From: UBA12481 sp942493265
GTDB taxonomy: Bacteria > Bacteroidota > Bacteroidia > Bacteroidales > UBA12481
Reading direction: 5' to 3'
Length of the DNA stretch: 64,000 nt
NCBI GenBank assembly: GCA_942493265.1
Contig: OW818688.1
Coordinates: 4,402,001-4,466,000, forward strand
The position numbers and the translations under genes are program-made. This document shows, piece after piece, positions 9,142 to 19,406 of the stretch. Every line of letters begins with the position of its first letter. Within the stretch, counting starts at the first letter, position 1. Under the pieces are notes generated by a model, which saw only the letters and a program-made list of their open reading frames with translations, searched no databases and had not been told where the DNA came from.

Positions 9142-11916
9142 ATGAAAATCAAAAATTTAATTTTTGCAGCAGGAACTGTTGTATTATCCGCTGCAGCGAT
9201 CGTTCTGATCACGGTTAATTCCAAAAAGGACTACCGCCGGGAATATGAAAAATTCCTGGTTTCGGAATACCGGGCATTGCCGTCAGCAGGACAGGATTCA
9301 AAAAACGGGTCCGCCAAAGTAAGACTGGATCGCCCTGATGAAGCCGCCTTTGCCGATTATATCAAAACATTGGATCCCGCAATCAAGGCGGTTCCCAGCG
9401 AGCGCATCATAGCTGCCAATCAGGCCGCAGATGCACTTTCCGGACTCAAATCCGGCATGGAACAACTCAGCTGGACAGCACAACCCACCAACATGGGCGG
9501 GCGAACCAGAACACTGATGTTCGATCCGAATGATGCCACCGGAATGAAATTATGGGCAGGATCGGTAACCGGCGGACTCTGGTTTAACAACGATCCGTCG
9601 GGTAACGGCTCCTGGACACCGGTCAACGACTTCTGGTCGAACCTGGCAATCAGCTGCATGACCTATGATCCGAACAACAAGCAAACCTTTTACGTGGGTA
9701 CCGGCGAAAGCCAGACGGCCCTGATCATTTACAGGGAATCATCCGGCAGGGGAACCGGCATCATGCGGTCGACCGACGGCGGACAAACCTGGTCGCCGAT
9801 ACCATCTACCCAAAACTGGCCTTATGTAACCGATATCCTCGTCAGGGATGAAGCCGGTGTTTGTGTTATCTATGCAGGGGTTGTATCGGGTGTTTACAAG
9901 GGTGTTGCCCATCAGGCAACCCCAACGAACGGATTATACCGCTCGGCCGACAACGGACTTACCTGGACACAGGTTCTGCCGAATATCCCCGGAAAGGACT
10001 ATTCCTATGCCCCCTCCGACATTGAAACCAATGCCGACAACTCCATGATCTTTATCGGAACAACCTACGGAGTCAATGCGGAGGTTACTGACAACGAACG
10101 TTCAGGTGCCGCCTGCATACTCTCATCCGACGACGGACTGAGCTGGACGGTTAACAATACTTACCAGCAGAGGATTCTGGCTGAATCAGTCAATAAATAC
10201 CCGGGCAGGGTCATGCTGAGCAAAGCCCCTTCAAACCCGAATATGGTTTTTGCCATCGTGGCATCAGGTTATGTACGGTCAGATAAATTTATCGGGTATG
10301 GCTGCCAGTTCCTGCTGAAAACATCCGACAAGGGAGCAACCTGGTCCGAGGTGAATTTCCCCGGCGGATTTGCCTCATTGGCCTGGCATGCATTTGTTAT
10401 CACGGTTAGCCCGCTGAATCCTAATATCATATGGGTAGGCGGACTCGATACCTGGAGAACAACCAACGGAGGAACCACCTGGACCAAACTATCCGACTGG
10501 GCAGAAATGTATGGTAACGGCGCTGATGATTATGTTCATGCTGATATCCATGTGATAAAGTATAAACCGGGATCTGACACGGAATTGTTTATCGGAACCG
10601 ACGGAGGAGTTTTCAGCACCCGCACCGCAAGCGCACCAGATACCGGCATGAAATTTTTTGAGATTGCCAACGGCTACAGCACACTCCAGTATTACTCATG
10701 CGCCATGCATCCGGATGCCGGTTCGATTCATTTTATGGGCGGATTACAGGACAACGGGACCATTTTTTATAAGCGCGGAAATACCCCTACATTCAGGGAC
10801 ATGCTTTCAGGCGGCGACGGGGCTCTTTGTTTTATCGACCAGAACGAGCCATCCATCCAGATGACAACTGTTTATCACAATGCCATTTACCTGTATTCTG
10901 GAGCTAAAGAAGGTGACCCGCAGGGAGCAGGATATAAAGGACTTGGAACGGGTACGTTTGTCAGCCCGATGGATTATGACTGGAAAAACAATATTTTATT
11001 TGTCAACGGAGCCAATGAGCAGCTTCAATACCTTAACACCCTGCATGTAATGAATGTTTCGGCCACCGGGATAACCGGCAGCAATACCGGAAAACAGCTG
11101 GCCACTCATTCCGAGGTGCCGTACTCCAATATCAAGTGGTCGGAATGGTCGCCGGCAAGCCAGCCGAATATATTTATCGGAACCGAAGCCGGGAAAATAT
11201 TCAAATTTACAGATGCAGCCCATACCGGAACACTCACCGATATCACACCGGAAGAATTCCCCACTGCAAACATTTCCAGTATCGATATTGCTGCTTCTGA
11301 AGATACTTTGCTGGTTACCTTTTCAAATTACGGGGTACCGTCGGTTTGGCTTACCGTAAACGGAGGAGCCACCTGGAAAAATGTGGAAGCCAATCTACCC
11401 GACATGCCCGTTCGGTGGGGGATCTTCCATCCGAAATCCGGGAAACAGGTTATGCTGGCTACTGAAGCAGGCATCTGGACAACCGACAACATTCTCGCGC
11501 AGAACGTTATCTGGAGTCCGGACAACGCTGGTCTTGCCAATGTACGTACCGACATGCTCAAATTCCGGAAATCCGACAACATGGTACTCGCTGCCACTCA
11601 CGGTCGCGGAATGTTTACCACAACCTGGGCACCCAGCTACACCAATTCAGTTGGCAACCAGTCGATTGTTTCCGATGGCATGAAAGTTTTCCCGAATCCA
11701 ACCCACGGCCGGTTTGAAGTCAAACTCGATAATCCGTCGAATTCAACCCTCACGCTCTTGGATATTTCCGGCCGGATCGTTTTGAATGAAACAATTACAG
11801 GACAAACCGGTATCTGGCAAAAATCCTTCAACCTTTCAAAAGAACCTAAAGGGATTTATCTGGTTAAAGTAACAACAGGAGGTAATGTTTCAGTTTCCCG
11901 CCTGGTTTTGGAATAG
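9142..11916 (+). CDS. Secreted Asp-box (sortilin/VPS10-like) beta-propeller protein with T9SS sorting domain
   Basis: A 924-residue exported protein. A hydrophobic N-terminus (residues 4-23) serves as signal. Repeated Asp-box motifs (RSTDGGQTW, RSADNGLTW, LSSDDGLSW, KTSDKGATW, RTTNGGTTW, LTVNGGATW) form BNR/sortilin-type beta-propellers. The last about 75 residues, starting VFPNPTHGRFEV and ending SVSRLVLE, are a type A T9SS C-terminal sorting domain, so the protein should be exported and attached to the surface or released. The start at 9142 has a good AGGAG 6 bp upstream; an earlier in-frame codon at 9103 overlaps glyA and lacks this. Enzymatic activity is unknown. A related protein without the sorting domain is at 43778-46447. 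Confidence 0.85.
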   Translation: MKIKNLIFAAGTVVLSAAAIVLITVNSKKDYRREYEKFLVSEYRALPSAGQDSKNGSAKVRLDRPDEAAFADYIKTLDPAIKAVPSERIIAANQAADALSGLKSGMEQLSWTAQPTNMGGRTRTLMFDPNDATGMKLWAGSVTGGLWFNNDPSGNGSWTPVNDFWSNLAISCMTYDPNNKQTFYVGTGESQTALIIYRESSGRGTGIMRSTDGGQTWSPIPSTQNWPYVTDILVRDEAGVCVIYAGVVSGVYKGVAHQATPTNGLYRSADNGLTWTQVLPNIPGKDYSYAPSDIETNADNSMIFIGTTYGVNAEVTDNERSGAACILSSDDGLSWTVNNTYQQRILAESVNKYPGRVMLSKAPSNPNMVFAIVASGYVRSDKFIGYGCQFLLKTSDKGATWSEVNFPGGFASLAWHAFVITVSPLNPNIIWVGGLDTWRTTNGGTTWTKLSDWAEMYGNGADDYVHADIHVIKYKPGSDTELFIGTDGGVFSTRTASAPDTGMKFFEIANGYSTLQYYSCAMHPDAGSIHFMGGLQDNGTIFYKRGNTPTFRDMLSGGDGALCFIDQNEPSIQMTTVYHNAIYLYSGAKEGDPQGAGYKGLGTGTFVSPMDYDWKNNILFVNGANEQLQYLNTLHVMNVSATGITGSNTGKQLATHSEVPYSNIKWSEWSPASQPNIFIGTEAGKIFKFTDAAHTGTLTDITPEEFPTANISSIDIAASEDTLLVTFSNYGVPSVWLTVNGGATWKNVEANLPDMPVRWGIFHPKSGKQVMLATEAGIWTTDNILAQNVIWSPDNAGLANVRTDMLKFRKSDNMVLAATHGRGMFTTTWAPSYTNSVGNQSIVSDGMKVFPNPTHGRFEVKLDNPSNSTLTLLDISGRIVLNETITGQTGIWQKSFNLSKEPKGIYLVKVTTGGNVSVSRLVLE

Positions 11917-11919
11917 CAA

Positions 11920-11961
11920 CCGATAACCGACAACCGACAACCGACAACCGACAACCGACAA
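11920..11961 (+). repeat. Tandem ACCGACA-type repeat
   Basis: Five to six near-identical 7-bp units (CAACCGA with small variations) fill almost the whole 52-bp gap between the propeller gene and the TSUP permease. The same unit, followed by the same CTCC-like end, occurs inside the coding region of tsaD at 19777-19809. Confidence 0.85.
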
Positions 11962-11968
11962 CTCCTCC

Positions 11969-12739
11969 ATGCTTCACTGGTATATCTACCCTCTGCTGAT
12001 TGTAACAGGTATACTGGTGGGTTTCATCAATACCCTGGCAGGCTCGGGATCATTGATCTCATTGCCGTTGCTGATGTACATCGGACTTCCTGCAAATGTT
12101 GCGAACGGCACCAACCGTGTGGCTATTCTGCTGCAATCCATGGTTGGTGCCGGCAGCTTCCGTAATCAGAAAGTGATAGAATTTAAGGAAGGTATATGGC
12201 TCTCGGTACCAGCTGTGGTTGGATCCGTGATCGGGGCCATGCTGGCAGTTGACCTGAATGAATTGATGATGAGGCGTATGATCGGGGTTCTGATGATCGT
12301 GATGTTTTTCCTGATCATTCTGAAACCCGAATCCTGGATCAGGGGTCATGCCGGAAAACATCGTGAAAAGCCCACCTTCTGGCAAATCCTGATATTTTTC
12401 GGCATCGGTTTATACGGAGGATTTATTCAGGCAGGCGTCGGATTTTTTCTGCTTGCCGGATTGGTGATGGGAGCCGGCATGAATCTGATGAAAGCCAATG
12501 CCTTTAAGAACCTGATCGTTGCACTATACACCCCGTTTGCCCTGATCGTATTCATTTTCAATAATCAGGTAAACTGGATCGTTGGCCTCACCCTGGCCGC
12601 TGGCAATATGATCGGGGCCTTTGTTGCGGCAAGGGTGGCAGTTAAACGAGGAACAAAATTTATTCAGATTATCCTGCTGGTCGTACTTTTCCTGGCCAGT
12701 ATGGATTTGCTGGGGGTTTTCAGGTGGATATTCTCCTGA
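11969..12739 (+). CDS. TSUP-family (TauE/SafE) membrane permease
   Basis: A 256-residue membrane protein with about eight hydrophobic helices. The N-terminal GFINTLAGSGSLISLPLL and the second-half repeat YGGFIQAGVGFFLLAGLVMG are the two duplicated signatures of the TauE/SafE/TSUP family, which exports or takes up sulfite, sulfonates or other organic anions. The substrate cannot be assigned. It begins immediately after the ACCGACA repeat and ends 1 bp before the convergent tonB stop, so there is no room for a terminator between the two. Confidence 0.88.
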   Translation: MLHWYIYPLLIVTGILVGFINTLAGSGSLISLPLLMYIGLPANVANGTNRVAILLQSMVGAGSFRNQKVIEFKEGIWLSVPAVVGSVIGAMLAVDLNELMMRRMIGVLMIVMFFLIILKPESWIRGHAGKHREKPTFWQILIFFGIGLYGGFIQAGVGFFLLAGLVMGAGMNLMKANAFKNLIVALYTPFALIVFIFNNQVNWIVGLTLAAGNMIGAFVAARVAVKRGTKFIQIILLVVLFLASMDLLGVFRWIFS

Positions 12740-13690
12740 TTACAGCAATTTGAACTTATAGGTAATCGTACCTTTCTGATATACCGGTGCATCCGTGCTG
12801 GTTACCCGGTTGAATTTAGCCGACATGGCAGCCTTTCTTGCAGCCTCCCACAAAGTGGAATTTGTGGTGGTTGTTCCCTTTGCACCCGGCACCGCGGCTA
12901 TGATATCGCCCTCCTTGTTAACGGTAATGGTGACTACAACATCGCCATAATCGTTCACTGTATAGTCTGGTTTAGCCAGTGAACCGATCACATTTCTACC
13001 GGTGAGGCTATAGGAGATTCCGGCACCCTTGCCGCCTCCGGGACCCTGGTTTTTGGAATCAACCGAACCGGTTGGATCACCTTGGTTTCCGGTCGTTTGA
13101 GAGGTGCCCTGACCCTGCGTTCCGGGATTCGTTGAATTCCCGCCGAACGACTTGCCCATCCGGCCTTTTATCGCATTTACCTGGGATTGCTGCTGTTCAG
13201 CCTTTTTACGCTCGGCTTCGATCCGTTGATTTTCGATATCCGCCTGTCGTTTCTCCTCGGCCTCGATCCTCTGCCGCTCAAGGTCAGCCTGGCGCTGCAT
13301 TTCTCGTTCTTCCTGCTCCAGACGCTTCTTCTCCTCGAGCTTCTTTTTCTCCAGAATGTCCTTCTCGTTGTCCTGTTTCTTCAAGGTTGGAGCCGCTTCA
13401 GTTTCCTGGGTCAGTAATTTCGGGGCCGTTTCCTTCACTTTTTCCTTTACAGGTTTTGTTTTGATCGGGGGAGCAACGGTTCGTGCCGGAGGATCGGGCT
13501 GGTTGAATTCCTGCTGTTCAGGCTCCAGATCGCCCATTCCTGCGGCATCAGTACCGAAGTTAATGATAATCCCTTCTGCATCAGGCAATTTGGCAGTACC
13601 ATATAACCGAAGCAAGAGCAACATGGCTATAATGGCTGCATGAAAAAGCACTGTAGCAATCAATCCCCTGTATTTGGCGGTTTCTTCCAT
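12740..13690 (-). CDS. tonB: TonB-like energy transducer
   Basis: A 316-residue protein with one N-terminal membrane helix (about residues 9-28), a long periplasmic Pro/Lys-rich and Glu/Arg/Lys-rich coiled-coil stretch (about 60-175), a Gly/Asn/Gln-rich linker and a C-terminal TonB domain (about 235-316; VTITVNKEGDIIAAVPG). It would transmit the ExbB/ExbD proton-motive force to outer-membrane TonB-dependent receptors. It starts directly after the exbD stop. No receptor gene lies in the window. The charged coiled coil also recalls TolA, so a Tol-like role is an alternative. Confidence 0.83.
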   Translation of the reverse strand: MEETAKYRGLIATVLFHAAIIAMLLLLRLYGTAKLPDAEGIIINFGTDAAGMGDLEPEQQEFNQPDPPARTVAPPIKTKPVKEKVKETAPKLLTQETEAAPTLKKQDNEKDILEKKKLEEKKRLEQEEREMQRQADLERQRIEAEEKRQADIENQRIEAERKKAEQQQSQVNAIKGRMGKSFGGNSTNPGTQGQGTSQTTGNQGDPTGSVDSKNQGPGGGKGAGISYSLTGRNVIGSLAKPDYTVNDYGDVVVTITVNKEGDIIAAVPGAKGTTTTNSTLWEAARKAAMSAKFNRVTSTDAPVYQKGTITYKFKLL

Positions 13691-14089
13691 CTATTTCGCC
13701 ACAGTGGCTAAAATCAACTTGTACTTGTTGTCCTTAGCTATATTCATTACCCTTACAGCCTCCTCAATAGGCACGGTGCGGTCGGTATGCAAGCTGATCA
13801 CCCGTTCCTCTTCAGGAACACCATCAAATCTCACGCGCAGGGCGCCTTCGAGTTTATCAAACTCAATGGGCGACTTTTCCAGCATAAACTGCAGGTCCTT
13901 GGTTATGGATACAGTAGTGATCGGCTTGTCGGAAACCTGCCCGTCACTTCTCGGAAGCAGCAGTTTCAATGCATTCGGACTGATCATGGTGGTGCTGATC
14001 ATAAAGAAGAGCAGCAGCAGGAATACGATATCCGTCATCGAAGCCATACTAAACTCCGGAGTAATCTTATTTCGTGTTTTAATTGCCAT
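13691..14089 (-). CDS. exbD: ExbD/TolR-family protein
   Basis: A 132-residue inner-membrane protein with a short cytoplasmic start, one membrane helix (about residues 18-37) and a periplasmic domain. The helix holds the conserved aspartate in SMASMTDIVFLLLLFFM, needed for proton use. It lies 20 bp after exbB and directly before the TonB-like gene. Confidence 0.93.
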   Translation of the reverse strand: MAIKTRNKITPEFSMASMTDIVFLLLLFFMISTTMISPNALKLLLPRSDGQVSDKPITTVSITKDLQFMLEKSPIEFDKLEGALRVRFDGVPEEERVISLHTDRTVPIEEAVRVMNIAKDNKYKLILATVAK

Positions 14090-14109
14090 TATTCTGCTTT
14101 TTTCAATAC

Positions 14110-14805
14110 CTACTTAGCCGGTTCATTCAAGAGATCCATGAATTCAGAGGAACGGGTTTCGAGTATGAATACAACCGTTTCAATTTTTGAAACCAGAATA
14201 TTGTAAAAGAAGTATGCCGGAATACCTACCATCAAACCGGCTGCGGTGGTAACCATAGCGGTATAGATACCTCCTGAAAGAATGCCGATATCGATGGTGC
14301 TGCCGGCAAGCGACATATCATAAAAAGCACGGATCATCCCCAGAACGGTGCCGAGGAATCCAAGCATCGGAGCGGCACCAGCTGCAGCACCCAGGGTGGC
14401 CAGGCCCCTTTCAAGCTTATAAATCTCAAGCCTGCCAACATTTTCAATGGCAACATTCACATCCGCCATTGGCCGGCCAATACGAGAGATACCAACTTCA
14501 ATCATCCTGGATACCGGTGTATTGGTTGATTGTGACAACCTTATGGCTGCTTCGATCTTTCCGTCATGAATAAACTCACGCACGCGGTTCATGAAACTCT
14601 GATCCTCAATGCTTGCCTTGCGGATGGCAAAATATCGTTCAACAAAAATATAGACCGCCAGAATGGACAGGAAGAAAATGGGAAACATAATCCAGCCACC
14701 CTTTTGGGTAAGTTCCCAAACAGATAAACTCTGGTCGATGGTTTTTGCCGGGGCGCCGGTAGCAGCCGCCTGAAATCCTGACAGAAGAATTAAACTCAAA
14801 CTCAT
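14110..14805 (-). CDS. exbB: ExbB/MotA/TolQ-family proton channel protein
   Basis: A 231-residue membrane protein with three hydrophobic helices (about 36-52, 132-160 and 175-198) and the family core PMLGFLGTVLGMIRAF. It forms the pentameric channel that with ExbD uses the proton gradient to drive the TonB-like protein. First gene of the exbB-exbD-tonB operon; a 7/8 match to the -7 box (TACTTTTA on the minus strand) is at 14830-14837. Confidence 0.94.
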   Translation of the reverse strand: MSLSLILLSGFQAAATGAPAKTIDQSLSVWELTQKGGWIMFPIFFLSILAVYIFVERYFAIRKASIEDQSFMNRVREFIHDGKIEAAIRLSQSTNTPVSRMIEVGISRIGRPMADVNVAIENVGRLEIYKLERGLATLGAAAGAAPMLGFLGTVLGMIRAFYDMSLAGSTIDIGILSGGIYTAMVTTAAGLMVGIPAYFFYNILVSKIETVVFILETRSSEFMDLLNEPAK

Positions 14806-14898
14806 GATTTTTGAAATTAGTTATCCCAATAAAAGTATGGAAAAAACGAACCAAGTGACCTGTTTAGTATAACCGGTTTTCAGACGAGTTGTTAACGC

Positions 14899-17800
14899 CT
14901 ATTTCCGGAACCACTTATCACGATATTTCCGGGCAAGTTCGCCGAACGTATCAAACTCTTCGCGATAAAACATACCAACTCCTTGTGTATAAGGAGCATA
15001 TTCGTACAATAAGTGATCATTTGCACGCGTAAAAACCTTAACCCTTACTTTGCCCGACTGCTTTATTTTGTACTCAACTTCCACGTCACCAACCAATTGA
15101 CTGGTATTTGTTGTAGACTGGCGCACATCATAATTACCGTTGACGTTAAGAGTCATCCGGTTATTCAGAAATTGTGTTGACAGAGCCACTTCCACCTCAT
15201 CACTGGTCAGCTGATCGCCCGGCCGGTACTTAAATCCCACATCAAAATCCTTGCTGATCTGTGAAAGCCAGTAATTCAGCTGATTTGATAAAACCTCCGT
15301 GGTTGTTGAAAGTCCGGCATTTTCATATCCCCTGGCCGTGCCACTGCCAGTACCCTGCAAGGGCGTAAAACGATTCAGGATGAGCAGGGAAATAACCTGC
15401 TTATTCAACTCCTCTTTGGTAAGATTCTGCAACTGGGTCCGCGCAAGATCATTACTCGTCGGCGGCAAAACAATATTAAAATCAAAATTCGGCACCTCGA
15501 GGTACCCTGTCATCAGTAAATGGCACTCTACCGGAATCCGCTGAGTCAGATCAGGATTGGTTTCATCCTGCAAAAGGTCATAAAGAGATGCCTTGGTGCG
15601 GTAAACGGCATCAATGTCGAGCTCAGCATTCGATACATCACCGGTCCATTTAAGGGTGGCTCCCGGCTCAATTTTCAATTTCTTAACCGGCATGTTCTGC
15701 AGGGTGAACTGATAATCTCCCTGCTCAATGGTATAATCCCCTGTTAAGGTGAATCCGGATGTTGGCGGAATAAAGATCCTGAGATTGCCGCTGCCCGTGG
15801 CATGAATTACATCACCCACCTTGGAATCGAAAATAAGCTCAACCTCCGCATCTGGAGTAACCTCCAGGTCAATATTCACGGTTGCACCATAGAGGTTAAC
15901 CTCATATCCCCTGTTGTCTTCCACTGAAAAATCGAGAAGATCCTTTTCAACCTCTTCCGGCTGTTTCTGAATATAGGTCACAAAATCCATCTTCCGAGCT
16001 TCATCGGTTGTATAAACAGGAATAAAAAATTTCGTTTTCGGGCTTGACCGGGCAGAAACGTCGATAACCAGACTGCGCAGCGGGCCTCTAAGGGAACCAA
16101 CTCCCGTACAATAGGCCCGGCCCCAGTATCCGTAATTTCTGGATTCAATTTCGTTAAGCATCACAAAATCAGTAAAATCCAGATCAAAATCCAAACGGAT
16201 GTTATTGAAACTTTTATGACTTACCGCCCCTGTAACATGTGCAATATTGCCTTCCTCATCCTCAACCTTCATATCGGTAATGGTAAAAGCATCGGGTGTA
16301 ATTACCACATTATGTGTGAAATAAAATCTGGTATTCAGGTAATTAACTATGAATGAACCCTTTTGCATCATCAAATTACCATTGAGCAGCGGCACCTTAA
16401 GTGTACCTCCGATTTTCACCTTTCCGGTTGCCAGTCCCTTAACATCCAATAGCTCATATTCCACAAATGGATTGGCAATATCCATCCGGAGCTTGTCGAC
16501 AGTGAGATTGAAATCCAGACCCTCATTTGCAGGATTATACTGACCATTCAATTCCAGGGTTCTTATGGTGCCCCGCTGAATCAGCGCATTGATTTTCAAA
16601 GGCTCCCCGGTTCCCTCACTTCGGCTCGATAAAGTTGCCTGTCCCATTGGCTGATCATTAATGGAAAGACTGTCGATATGCACCTCGGCAAGAAATTTCG
16701 CCTTATTTCTCATATCATACAATCTGGCCGAACCGGTCATGCTGCCCCGCAGCCGGAAATCTTCAGATCCTGCAATCCTGGTCAGGTTTATCAGGTTGAC
16801 CTTGTTGAATGCTACAAACAGAGTATCAGCCGGACTGAGGGATACAACCCCTTTGATTCCCAGGTTCTCAATATTATGGCTCAGAAGGAAATGATCAATT
16901 TCAATCTTTTCATTATCTGCCGTGATCCTGAAGGGATCCATCCGCCAGATACTGTCATTGAACACTATTTCGGTTGAAGGGAAATCAAACTGACCGTGAA
17001 GTTTTCCATTTACATTCTGCGACATGATTCCGGTACATCCGATGGACCCATGCGTTCCGGTTGTGCCGTTGCTTTGCCAGTTCAGGAAGGTATTCAGCCG
17101 GTTACCCGACAGGGATCCATCCAGGTTTATCTTTTCGAAAACAGTATTCCGGTCGAGCTGAATTTTCGCCACATCTCCCGCTACCACCAGGGAATCCCCC
17201 TTCGATTGAACAAGCAGGTCAAATCCGGTAAACTGAGTGCCACCCAGCACAAACTGCGGTGATTTACCCTCAATGGAAATCATCTGGTTATGAGCATTAT
17301 AGAAACCACTCAAACGGGTATTATCCTTGCATTGAAATCCGGGGAACAGAACACGCGTTAACGGAGTTGCGTTTTTTACCTGAATATTGAAAGCAAAGTC
17401 ATTCAGATGTTCAAACCTTACTGGTTGTGTTTTCGTCAGGGCAGGAATAAAACGTGCAATCAGGGATTGGACCTGCGCGGTTAAATCATCGAGGTGAACA
17501 TTTCCAACAACCCGTGCATCCACAAATTCTGATGACAGAATAATTTTTCGCCGGCCGAGTTCGGGCTGTGAGGTAAGGGTAAGTTCAGCGATGGGGATGG
17601 TTCCCCTGCTATTGGTATAACTTGAATTTTTAACATGGATCTCCCCATCCATATCATCGATTTCATTTCCGGTAAAAGTACCGTGCATATCAACCCTGAT
17701 AATGGAAATGGTATCATTTTTGACCAGATTCAGGGCATTCAGGTCTGCCTTGTTGACTAGCAGGCTGAAGTCAAGGACCGGCCTTTTCTGTCCGAAATCA

Positions 17801-19329
17801 AACCGGCCCGAAAGATCGAGATCGGCATTCGGATCACGAAGTTTAAGCGATCCGTCGAACCATCGGGCCGTTGCCCTACCATCGATGCTCAGGTTATGGA
17901 AATTATAGCCGTTCATGGTAAACTGGTTGATATCGCCCTGGAGCAGTGCTTTCACATCCTTTTCTCCATCCCATATCCCGTCAACATCCATATTGAATTC
18001 AATTCCTGAAATACCGGTAACCTTTTTAAACCAGAGATCCGGATTGAATTCCACCGCCGATACAGATCCCTTGAAATTATATCCCATCACCGGCCAGTTT
18101 TTGTTGACCTGGAGGTTGGTGGAAATCTCGCTGTTTGCAATATACCAGCTGCCTGTGGTGATGAAATTATCAAACTTACCGGTAAAAATCCCACTGTATT
18201 CAACAACATCCAGATTTCCGATCAGTTCGGGAACTTCCAGTTCAAAACCCGGAATTTGTCCGGATAATACCTCTTTTACCAGGTTTGAAACATGGAGCGA
18301 TAAGGACCGGGTGTTCAGGTCAAAAAAAGTTTCGCTCAGCGTTCCGGGATATCTGTATACCAGATCGCCATCGAAGGAAATGAGATTGTCCCAGTTCAGG
18401 CTTGCATTCCAAAAGCGCGCATTTTCCGGGGAACCGGTAAAAATCCCGGAGATTTCAAGCGGCGTGGTCAGGCCGATATTCAACCCCGACAATATAGCAA
18501 GATCCATTGGGCTCAAATAGGATTCCGTACCTAAAACAACATTGAGCATCAGGCTGTCAGGATTGTCCGACTGATCCCATAACCCGGTAACATAAGCCTT
18601 TGACGATTCGATCCGGCTATTGCCCGTGAGCAGGATCAGTTTGTCGGTTTTAATCCCCGATGAATCCACTTCCAATCCTGCAGAGAACTCATTGATTGAA
18701 AATCCGCTCTGCTCATTAAATGACAGAACATCGATCCCGGCACTAATAGTGGCGCCTTCCATATGAAAGCGCCTGACGGCAATTTCAATATCCGTAGCCA
18801 GCAGGTTGTCCCAGTTCACCATTCCGGGCTTAGGGATACTGCCGAATTTCTTATACAAGAACCTCCCCTTGTGCAAATTAAAGTTGTTTGCCGAGAGTGA
18901 AAATGAGGAGGAAGAGCTGGTTGTATCTTCAGATTTCATTGCCTCCAGCAGCAATTCGTAATTCATTTTTCCGGATGGCAGCTCCTTAAAATTCATAACC
19001 GGATTTTCGACCAAAATACGGCCCATATCGAGATGGTTCTTATCCAGGTCAAAATGATTGACCGACATATTGATGGATGAAGAATAGAACACGGTATCAT
19101 TCAAAGGGTCAAGAATCAACAGGTTTACGATTTCGATGCGGCGGGGCCAGCGGACCAATACCTTTTCAACAGTAAGCTTGCCATCATATTTTTTCTCAAT
19201 ACGGGCAAACAAGCGGTCAACCAGCCAGGTTTGAACCGCCACTGTGCGCAATACGATAATAACAGCAGCTAAAAGGAGTACTACAACAAGTAAGCCTGCT
19301 AATGTCCGTTTTATAACTTTGCTAGGCAA
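14899..19329 (-). CDS. tamB: TamB-family translocation and assembly module protein
   Basis: A 1476-residue periplasm-spanning protein. One N-terminal membrane helix (residues 9-28) is followed by long beta-rich AsmA/TamB repeats and a C-terminal TamB (DUF490) domain of about 400 residues, with GNLRIFIPPTSGFTLTGDYT and, near the end, RYRDKWFRK. TamB proteins carry lipids between membranes and help outer-membrane protein assembly. The only plausible start is a TTG at 19327-19329: an in-frame stop lies just upstream and no ATG precedes the membrane helix. No TamA homologue is present, as is usual in Bacteroidota. It is divergent from tsaD. Confidence 0.88.
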   Translation of the reverse strand: MPSKVIKRTLAGLLVVVLLLAAVIIVLRTVAVQTWLVDRLFARIEKKYDGKLTVEKVLVRWPRRIEIVNLLILDPLNDTVFYSSSINMSVNHFDLDKNHLDMGRILVENPVMNFKELPSGKMNYELLLEAMKSEDTTSSSSSFSLSANNFNLHKGRFLYKKFGSIPKPGMVNWDNLLATDIEIAVRRFHMEGATISAGIDVLSFNEQSGFSINEFSAGLEVDSSGIKTDKLILLTGNSRIESSKAYVTGLWDQSDNPDSLMLNVVLGTESYLSPMDLAILSGLNIGLTTPLEISGIFTGSPENARFWNASLNWDNLISFDGDLVYRYPGTLSETFFDLNTRSLSLHVSNLVKEVLSGQIPGFELEVPELIGNLDVVEYSGIFTGKFDNFITTGSWYIANSEISTNLQVNKNWPVMGYNFKGSVSAVEFNPDLWFKKVTGISGIEFNMDVDGIWDGEKDVKALLQGDINQFTMNGYNFHNLSIDGRATARWFDGSLKLRDPNADLDLSGRFDFGQKRPVLDFSLLVNKADLNALNLVKNDTISIIRVDMHGTFTGNEIDDMDGEIHVKNSSYTNSRGTIPIAELTLTSQPELGRRKIILSSEFVDARVVGNVHLDDLTAQVQSLIARFIPALTKTQPVRFEHLNDFAFNIQVKNATPLTRVLFPGFQCKDNTRLSGFYNAHNQMISIEGKSPQFVLGGTQFTGFDLLVQSKGDSLVVAGDVAKIQLDRNTVFEKINLDGSLSGNRLNTFLNWQSNGTTGTHGSIGCTGIMSQNVNGKLHGQFDFPSTEIVFNDSIWRMDPFRITADNEKIEIDHFLLSHNIENLGIKGVVSLSPADTLFVAFNKVNLINLTRIAGSEDFRLRGSMTGSARLYDMRNKAKFLAEVHIDSLSINDQPMGQATLSSRSEGTGEPLKINALIQRGTIRTLELNGQYNPANEGLDFNLTVDKLRMDIANPFVEYELLDVKGLATGKVKIGGTLKVPLLNGNLMMQKGSFIVNYLNTRFYFTHNVVITPDAFTITDMKVEDEEGNIAHVTGAVSHKSFNNIRLDFDLDFTDFVMLNEIESRNYGYWGRAYCTGVGSLRGPLRSLVIDVSARSSPKTKFFIPVYTTDEARKMDFVTYIQKQPEEVEKDLLDFSVEDNRGYEVNLYGATVNIDLEVTPDAEVELIFDSKVGDVIHATGSGNLRIFIPPTSGFTLTGDYTIEQGDYQFTLQNMPVKKLKIEPGATLKWTGDVSNAELDIDAVYRTKASLYDLLQDETNPDLTQRIPVECHLLMTGYLEVPNFDFNIVLPPTSNDLARTQLQNLTKEELNKQVISLLILNRFTPLQGTGSGTARGYENAGLSTTTEVLSNQLNYWLSQISKDFDVGFKYRPGDQLTSDEVEVALSTQFLNNRMTLNVNGNYDVRQSTTNTSQLVGDVEVEYKIKQSGKVRVKVFTRANDHLLYEYAPYTQGVGMFYREEFDTFGELARKYRDKWFRK

Positions 19330-19344
19330 GGATTTAAACTTTAG

Positions 19345-19352
19345 TATTTTTG
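19345..19352 (+). promoter_or_regulatory. Candidate -7 box for tsaD
   Basis: TATTTTTG matches TAnnTTTG. TTTG at 19318-19321 could act as -33 but with a 23-bp spacer, slightly long. It interleaves with the opposing tamB promoter. Confidence 0.4.
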
Positions 19353-19368
19353 ACCTTGAAAATCATTT

Positions 19369-19376
19369 CAAAATTA
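19369..19376 (-). promoter_or_regulatory. Candidate -7 box for tamB
   Basis: On the minus strand this reads TAATTTTG, a full TAnnTTTG match 39 bp before the TTG start codon. Together with the tsaD box it makes a compact divergent promoter region. Confidence 0.4.
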
Positions 19377-19406
19377 TTAAAAAAACGGTCGGGGCCGGCA
19401 GATAAT